Shown here: piece after piece, positions 58,086 to 64,000 of the stretch
Numbering within the stretch: position 1 is the stretch's first letter
How the letters are laid out: each line of letters starts with the position of its first letter
Origin: Luzula sylvatica
Lineage: Eukaryota > Streptophyta > Magnoliopsida > Poales > Juncaceae
NCBI GenBank assembly: GCA_946800325.1
Contig: OX326961.1
Coordinates: 38,996,543-39,060,542, forward strand
DNA: 64,000 nt
Direction of reading: 5' to 3'
Notes under the pieces: model-generated
Told to the model about the DNA's origin: nothing
What the model saw: only the letters and a program-made list of their open reading frames with translations
Databases searched by the model: none
Position numbers and translations under genes: made by a program

Positions 58086-59627
58086 ACGTTTAAGCAAGGC
58101 TTTTCAACATTTAAAACCCTAAATGACTCTAATTGGACCACAGACGCATGGTATTCGTTGAGTACGTTAGGGATCGATCCACATAGAGGGTTGAGTACTA
58201 GCGGCGACTTAAGATTCACAATTCGACTCGATCTAAAACTGAGGTTTGTTGGTTGATTCAGGACAGATTTTAACGGAAAAGAAAGGCTTTTTTAGTATAG
58301 GAGAGGACTCTAGGGTGTTCGGATTCTACTTGGATGATTTGGTGTGTTCTAAAGGTTGCTAAACGCTCTCTCGAAATCTGACTTTGGTGGAGGTGTTATC
58401 CTATTCTTCCTAGACCGGCTCTCGCTCGCGACTAGACGTGTCAAACCTAAACACTCTTGCTCTCGCTGACTATGCCTAAGAAAGATCCGTTACGCTCTAT
58501 GATAATCCAATAATCTTGTGGGTAACGTGTACCAATGTTCTTAGAATACAACGGTCCAAGTTTGTGCGTTTACAATCTGGTTTCTCACTCCGCTCTCGCT
58601 TCGCAAGGTTAACCTAAAACGATCTTAACTACTTGTTTTGACTGGTTTATTTGAGGGCTCAAACAATCCTAAACGTCCACTCTCGCTTCTTTGTCAAGGA
58701 TGTCCTAACCTATGTCACTTAGGCTGGCCTAAACGCGTACAAACGGTTAATTAAGACGAGTAATATCAAGACACAAAACACAAATCAAATCTGAAAGAAA
58801 CAAAGCATATAATACTACCAAAACATCGCAAGTACTAATGAACCCTAAACCCTAGATAAATGTTTAGCTACTCATGTTCGACAATAAAACAAATCTAAAT
58901 ATCAAATACATCATAAAACTAAACACAAGAAAGAGTAAACCGATTTGTTGACGAACGTCTTCTTCTTCGTAATCTCCGGCTCCTAAACGACGTGATCTTC
59001 TTCGACGGTTGATGACTGCGAAAAGGTGTATGAGGCGAGTGGAGAAAGAGGAGGATGAGAGGTGGATGGTGGCTGGTGAAAGGATGAAAATCAAAGATGA
59101 AAAAGTAACCCTAGCAAAGGCAGCGGTAGCCTTTTATAGTCGACGGCTAGGGCTAGGTCACAGCATACATGGATGTAGAAAGTGGGCCTATATCAAGGTC
59201 TGGGCCACGAAATATGAGGTGTGAATTATGCAATCTTTTAGAGGATTCATTCTTGAAGTTATGGCAACTTGAATCACCAAATTTGGAGTTACCAATCAAA
59301 AGATATGGCCATTTTATTACTTGCCAAATTCTGAGATTCTGCAGCTTCTTTCCATTTTTGATCTTCCAACAATAATTGCGATTTTTGCTTGTTTTGCACT
59401 GTAAGAACTTGGAACGGTGCCGAGACCCTCGATACTTGCATTTCTTCACTTCGAGAGGCCTTTTATCATGTATTGTACATAAATCTGCAAATATACTCAA
59501 ACAAGATGCCAACGAGCAATTCTCGTGGTTTTGTTAGTATTTCAACGTTTTAGAGTTCATTTAGTACAATTTCTAAAACGTTAAGTCCAGATGAGTGCGT
59601 AAAACCCTATCATATTCGCACTCATCA
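58086..59627 (-). repeat. Gypsy LTR of Athila/Tat type, partial
   Basis: Read on the minus strand it starts TGATGAGTGCGAATATGATA (59627) and has a TATA sequence (CTATAAAAGG, ~59132-59141). An AAACCCTAG-type segment and several CTCTCGCTT words follow, and it runs to the 'ggatcgatccc' area (58172-58182) typical near the end of such LTRs. The start holds a hairpin (GATGAGTGCG/CGCACTCATC, 59591-59627). The terminal bases and any primer site are missing. Family assignment is from memory of LTR style. Confidence 0.5.
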
Positions 59628-59639
59628 CCAGATATGGAC

Positions 59640-60100
59640 TACACGATAAGATTTTGCGAAGGTTACGTACTCGGTAAACATGCAGGATGAAGGGAATATA
59701 GTTTTGGATCAACGGTAAAATAGTACGTAGAAGGACAAACGTACGCGTTCGTGGGCATAAGAAACAGTTTTAGTAAAACTAACATAACTTTCAGATAACA
59801 ATTCCAATTTGAATGGCTCAAATTGGGTTGAATAGATAATAAGATTATCTAGAACTTTCATGTTGTAATATATTTCATTTGAGCGATGCATCAGTGTCGT
59901 TTTAATGGAATACCAAAAGGGTGCGACAGTTGGATATACAGTTAGTAAAACCATCATAACTTTCGCATCCAAACTCCAATTGTGCTGAGACAAATTGGGT
60001 TGAAAATATAATAAAATTATCTACAACTTTCGTGAAGGTTTGAAGTCGGTTCGAATGATTTAAAATTTTTATTTCAACAGAATACTGAAAGGGTGCATGC
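59640..60100. repeat. Imperfect ~170-bp tandem duplication
   Basis: ~59766-59932 and ~59933-60096 share 'agtaaaac..acataactttc', 'caaattgggttgaa' and 'gaatac.aaagggtgc'. Possibly the upstream part of the following LTR. Confidence 0.6.
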
Positions 60101-60731
60101 AGTTTTCTGTTTGAAAAGGTGTATAGTAGATATACATACCTTTTGGCCCATCCTTATCCTATGTAGTATATATATGATGTTTCCCTCTGATCTAATATGT
60201 CGATTCTGAAGTCCAATCCAGATAATTCATTCTATCAAAGTGTTGAAAGAGTGCGATGAGAAAGAGATAAAGAGAAAAGAGTTTTCTCGAATTAGAGAAT
60301 CAAACGCGATCATGCAAGTTCGCCGGTGCATCGCCTAGGCAGGTGCATCCGTGACCGAGGTGCTACAACTCACGGTGGATACGAGTAGAGGAGCAACACA
60401 TGTGGCTCTTCGTTTGTGATCAAACCGGAGAAGTAAAGGAGCAAAAGGCTGTGGAAGCGTGTGGGCATGGAACTCACGAAGACAATCGGAGACGTGTCAA
60501 GACGGTGGGAGACGTGTGGTATGGGACGCAAGGGCTAGTCACCAACGTGACATCGAAGAAGAGAAGGATGCAAGCGATCAACCCGTCGTGCGTGATCAAT
60601 TTTACGATGGTAATTGTCTATCCTACTTTGCATCGTACTCTCGAAGTCGAGGCGTGATCTCGGGATTTGAAAACCGGACCGGACCCTCACTTCCGCCGCG
60701 CGGGGCTCGGGGTCGGGTGAATTCCCTACAG

Positions 60732-60743
60732 TGGTATCAGAGC
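60732..60743 (+). other. Primer-binding site
   Basis: TGGTATCAGAGC one base after the LTR, as in the 47003 element. Confidence 0.9.
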
Positions 60744-60884
60744 AAACGCTAAGATTCGAGAGTCAAATCATAGGATGACTGAGAGTATCTAGGAATGATT
60801 GTGAAAGAGTTTCATGATCGATCGTTTTCGAAACGATGAAAAACGAAATCAAAATCAGGGCAGAATTGGCAAAAAAACGCACGG

Positions 60885-61105
60885 TCAGTCATGACACACG
60901 GATCGGTCAGTCATGACGCACCGAAGGGGTGCCTTTGGTCAGTCATGACGCACATGTTTGGTGAGTCATGACGCTAGGGCCCCTGGAAGTTTTTGATGTT
61001 GGTCAGTCATGACACACGAAACTGTCAGTCATGACGCTAGGACTGTATTCTGAAGAATGATGGTTGATCAGTCATGACGCACCATATGGTCAGTCATGAC
61101 GCTAG
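60885..61105. repeat. Cluster of GGTCAGTCATGACGC repeats
   Basis: Eight copies of GGTCAGTCATGACGCAC or close variants (palindromic core GTCATGAC) spaced 15-45 bases apart, some followed by TAGGGCCCCTGG. They sit where the 47003 element has TTCGAA palindromes. Confidence 0.92.
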
Positions 61106-61359
61106 AGCCCCTGGTTGCCAGATTTTTTTTTGACTACACACTTCGAAAATTCATATTCTTTGCACCAATTTATTTCATATTTATTTAATTATTATTTAGA
61201 ATAATTTAGTCTCCCTAGATAGTGCATATGCATTAGAAAAATCTTGTGATAGTGATGTAATACGATTATGTCACAAATTCAAACATGAAAGTCATGATCC
61301 CTCATAATATTTAAGTCATGGAAATGCCTTCCATGTCAACAACCATCGAAATTGGTATC

Positions 61360-61402
61360 ACAATGTGTGTGTTGTTAGGCCTTCGTTATGTACACATGTT
61401 GT
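61360..61402 (+). other. Stem-loop F1
   Basis: ACAATGTGTGTG pairs with TACACATGTTGT (12 pairs including three G-U) around the 19-nt loop TTGTTAGGCCTTCGTTATG. Confidence 0.8.
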
Positions 61403-61435
61403 AGGTATCGATGGGTGGAGAGCGTTAATTGGGGG

Positions 61436-61470
61436 CTCACGTGTTGTTAGGCCTTCGTCATGCACGTGAG
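61436..61470 (+). other. Stem-loop F2
   Basis: Perfect 8-bp stem CTCACGTG/CACGTGAG around the 19-nt loop TTGTTAGGCCTTCGTCATG. Confidence 0.83.
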
Positions 61471-61684
61471 TAGTCCACTTGAACGATACATTTGATATGG
61501 TTGTGACTTAACCGTCCAAGCCAATCCGATTGGAGTTCGGGGCATAGTTAGAATGCACACACGGAATTGGGATTGTATATGATACGATCCATCACCGAAA
61601 TTCTATAAAAGTTAGAGAGTCACATATGATGTGATTGGATTTTATCCTACTTAAATACGATCCATCACCGAATTGAGATTTTAT

Positions 61685-61714
61685 CCCACTCGATAGGCCT
61701 TCGTCACTTGTGGG
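61685..61714 (+). other. Stem-loop F3
   Basis: CCCAC/GTGGG (extendable to ATCC/GGAT past a bulge) around a 20-nt loop containing ATAGGCCTTCGTCA. Confidence 0.72.
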
Positions 61715-62560
61715 AGGATTGCGAAATATGGATCTCGGGTGTTATGGACTTGGAGTCCCGCATCGGTATGAGGGTTACCGATTCGATAAAAAAAATACAT
61801 TTATTTATTCATCATGTAAGCATATAGATTATGTACGCACGGTTAGGAGCTTAATCTTCAACATCCAATTAGAATCATATTTCTAGCAACACCAAATATA
61901 TCGATAAGATCGATATGATAGATGGTTTTTGGGCCGGAATTACCGTAATTAACCTTGATAGTTAAAGAATAGTTCTTAGACTTAAAGGAATGTGTTGGAC
62001 ACGGAAATGGTAGAGGGCTCGAGGCTTTGGCTTTAGAGAAAGCCGGGTTCGATAAACTTAAGAAAGAACCGAATGATATTACGTGCCTTGTGGTGGCATG
62101 TATAGACGCAAATTTTCAAAATTGTTTTGAGAATTCGGATGCATACGAAAGTGAAACGCAACGCTCTAGAAATGGTTTCAAGAGCTAGAGCGTGTTGAAT
62201 TGTTCAATACGGCTCAATGAGTTGGTTAACTTTGAGATGCCTTACGGGTCTTTGATTAACACTCACGTGTTGATGGTACGAGATTTGATCTTCATGACCG
62301 AATATCATATGCATTCGATAGATCATTCGATCCCTAAAATTGCATGAGATGCAACATAAATTGAATCGGAGATGCTTGGAGCGTCCGGGGAATCCAAAGC
62401 ATAGAGATGCGTGGATGTCCTTGTAAATTAAGGGAGGGATCGAAAGAAATAAAAATCTAAGGGTATTTTGGGAAAATATTTTCCAAACAGAACGTTCGGA
62501 CAAGGAGTTGTCCAAATTTATGACTCAAAGAACGGTGAAATCCGAGGAGGATTGAACCTA
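61715..62560. other. Leader of the decayed Copia element, no gag recognised
   Basis: I could not find capsid, zinc-knuckle or protease motifs in any frame. 'atacgatccatcaccgaa' occurs twice just upstream (~61579, 61655). Confidence 0.5.
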
Positions 62561-63990
62561 CAAGTTGATTGTTTCTTTTGGCATTGCCGTCTTGGCCATA
62601 TAAACGAGATACGCGTATCTAGATTCCATATGATGGATTGCTAGAATCAGACGAATTAGAATCGATTGATTAATGCGATACTTATTTATTTGGCAAGATG
62701 ACAAAAGGCATCATTCTCCAAAGGTTGGAGAAAGATCCAACAAATTATTGGAAATTACATTAAGATGTAAATGATCCGATAAATTCCGAGGCAAGAGGAG
62801 GCTATCGGTATTTTGTTACATTTACGGACGGTTAAAGTAGATACGGTAATATCTATTTAATGCATGCCGAAACGGAGACTTTTGAAAGGTTCAAAGAGTT
62901 TTAAAAACGAAATACAAAATCGACAAGGCAAGAAAAGCAATGCCCTTCGATAGGATCGAGGAGGCAAGTATTTTAGCTACGTGCTTCGATAGGATCGACG
63001 AGGCGATATTTGAGTTATGAGTATTGATGATCATTTATGATTGTGGAATCGTTTCACGATTATCTTCATTTCGGAACATTGAGATGTATCTGAAAAGAGA
63101 AAATGAACGCATGTTAGACATGGTTCAATAAATGGTAAGTCAAACGGATCTCCCAAAAATGTTTTGGGGATATTCCCTTGAGACTGCGGCACTACTGAAT
63201 GGTTGCATATAAGATATGAACCATAAACCTTCTAATCGGTACAAAAGACGCCATGTGAGATATGGATCGGAACGGTTCCGAAGTTGTCATTTGTGCGGAT
63301 TTGAGGATGTGAGTATATTTCGAAATTTGTTTCAGATAAACTCAATCCCAAATCTGAGAATTGTTCGTTTATCATATATCCTTAAGGAAACTAAAGGATA
63401 TTAGTTCTAACGTCCCGACGAAAATGAGATTTTCGTAGCCCGAAGAGATGCCTTCTTGGAGGAGGACTTAATGCGCAAAAGTTTGGAACTTTATGCCATT
63501 TATCTCTATGCGGGCTAGTGGGAGTAGAATAAATCTCGAAAGAGTTCGAGATCTGAAAAATGAACATTGAGCCGATGAAAGTTGACACGAATTCATCAAG
63601 AGTTGATGAACGCGAGTAGAACACACAAAGAAAATTTTCATAGATCAAGTAGGCTATGTCATAAGCCGATAAATACGGATTTATCGTGGCTAATGATGAT
63701 AGATCGAAATCATATGATGAATCGATATCCTACAAGGAGGCTATGAGAATAACGGATCCACATGGCATGGTGCCATGAAATCTGAGATTCAATCCGTGCA
63801 AGTTTTCAAGTTTGGAACTTGATTTCGTCACTTTCTGGGTCAGACCCGTGAAATGTGAATTTGTTTTCAAGGAGAAAAACCTGACATGGACAGGAATTAG
63901 CATATATGTAAAGCGAGGCTTGTAGCGAACAGTTTCATGCAATTCATAGTCGGACTATGTAGAAACGTTTTCGCATGTTGTCATGCTTTC
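62561..63990 (+). pseudogene. pol: Decayed Copia pol (pre-integrase, integrase, RT start)
   Basis: Pieces in shifting frames: WHCRLGHIN (pre-integrase), EARGGYRYFVTFTDG and SRYGNIYLMHAETETFERFK (integrase core), ENERMLDMVQ and MVSQTDLPKMFWGYSLETAA, then KLNP-type and RT start KAR-like segments to 63980. Numerous stops, at least five frame changes and degraded catalytic regions. By contrast, the equivalent RT start at 48870-49000 is intact. Confidence 0.82.
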
Positions 63991-64000
63991 ATATTCTCGA

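Larger units (their letters stand above)
60101..64000 (+). mobile_element. Decayed Copia element, 5' part, continuing past the window
   Basis: LTR (left border unresolved, right end CCCTACA at 60730), primer site TGGTATCAGAGC (60732-60743), ~1.8 kb of leader, then a pol reading frame broken by many stops and frameshifts. It is homologous in plan to the 47003 element and to the isolated LTR at 42939. No 3' LTR in the window. Confidence 0.82.

Noticed and set aside
59588..59630. Helitron 3' end (hairpin near a CTRR terminus)
   Set aside because: A 10-bp hairpin is present (GATGAGTGCG/CGCACTCATC), but no CTRR follows at the right distance and TG at 59627 fits an LTR start better.
60400..60752. 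Open frames of 85-97 codons in the 60.7-kb element LTR
   Set aside because: They end at or cross the primer-binding site and lie wholly in LTR sequence that also occurs, inverted and without open frames of the same reading, at 42939-43637.

Overview
The window looks like nuclear DNA of a flowering plant, probably a eudicot. It is AT-rich and packed with plant-type Copia and Gypsy LTR retrotransposons, Mutator- and hAT-type miniature elements, (TA)n microsatellites and a satellite array. It holds one apparently intact host gene, a spliced CC-NB-LRR (CNL) immune-receptor gene on the minus strand (36478-40561). Pieces of other genes are also present: an HMG-box fragment, a fragment resembling LIKE EARLY STARVATION (LESV), and an unidentified multi-exon remnant. 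I cannot name the species.

Layout. 1-480: part of a dispersed repeat (R1). 1534-4699: a Mutator-like element with ~200-250 bp inverted ends and a perfect 9-bp target duplication; an unoccupied paralogue of its insertion site lies at 1242-1250. 5590-7310: decayed exons. 7317-10597: a young chromodomain Ty3/Gypsy element, internally deleted and broken by two stops and a frameshift. 10996-17914: a 6.9-kb minus-strand Sirevirus-like Copia element with equal-length, apparently identical 1407-bp LTRs. It encodes a Gag-like protein and a second protein of plant-transposon type but no polymerase. 18016-19277: a second R1 copy. 19278-22613: a Copia 5' half with a deleted Gypsy element nested in its protease. 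22640-23095: LINE-type zf-RVT remnant. 23861-26424: a nest of MITEs, four of them in consecutive (TA)n arrays. 27485-27690: LESV-like exon. 31042-34352: a 2.3-kb TIR element and a hAT-like element sharing (TA)n arrays. 36478-40561: the CNL gene, with MITEs in its second intron. 41255-44880: isolated LTRs. 46301-54797: a ~306-bp satellite (about 10.6 units) split by a Copia element (47003-52238) that keeps only reverse transcriptase and RNase H. 55000-58080: a mosaic of repeated segments. 58086-59627: an Athila/Tat-type LTR. 60100-64000: the decayed 5' part of another Copia element running off the window.

The most unusual signal is a set of stem-loops in the non-coding parts of the last two Copia elements. 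Five (47003 element) and three (60.7-kb element) hairpins present nearly the same ~19-nt loop around a GGCC-T-GT core. Their stems differ completely in sequence yet remain complementary. Both elements also carry a cluster of palindromes soon after the primer-binding site, with different palindromes in each (TTCGAA-centred versus TCATGA-centred). Together these suggest a structured RNA module of these retrotransposons, which I do not recognise from described elements.
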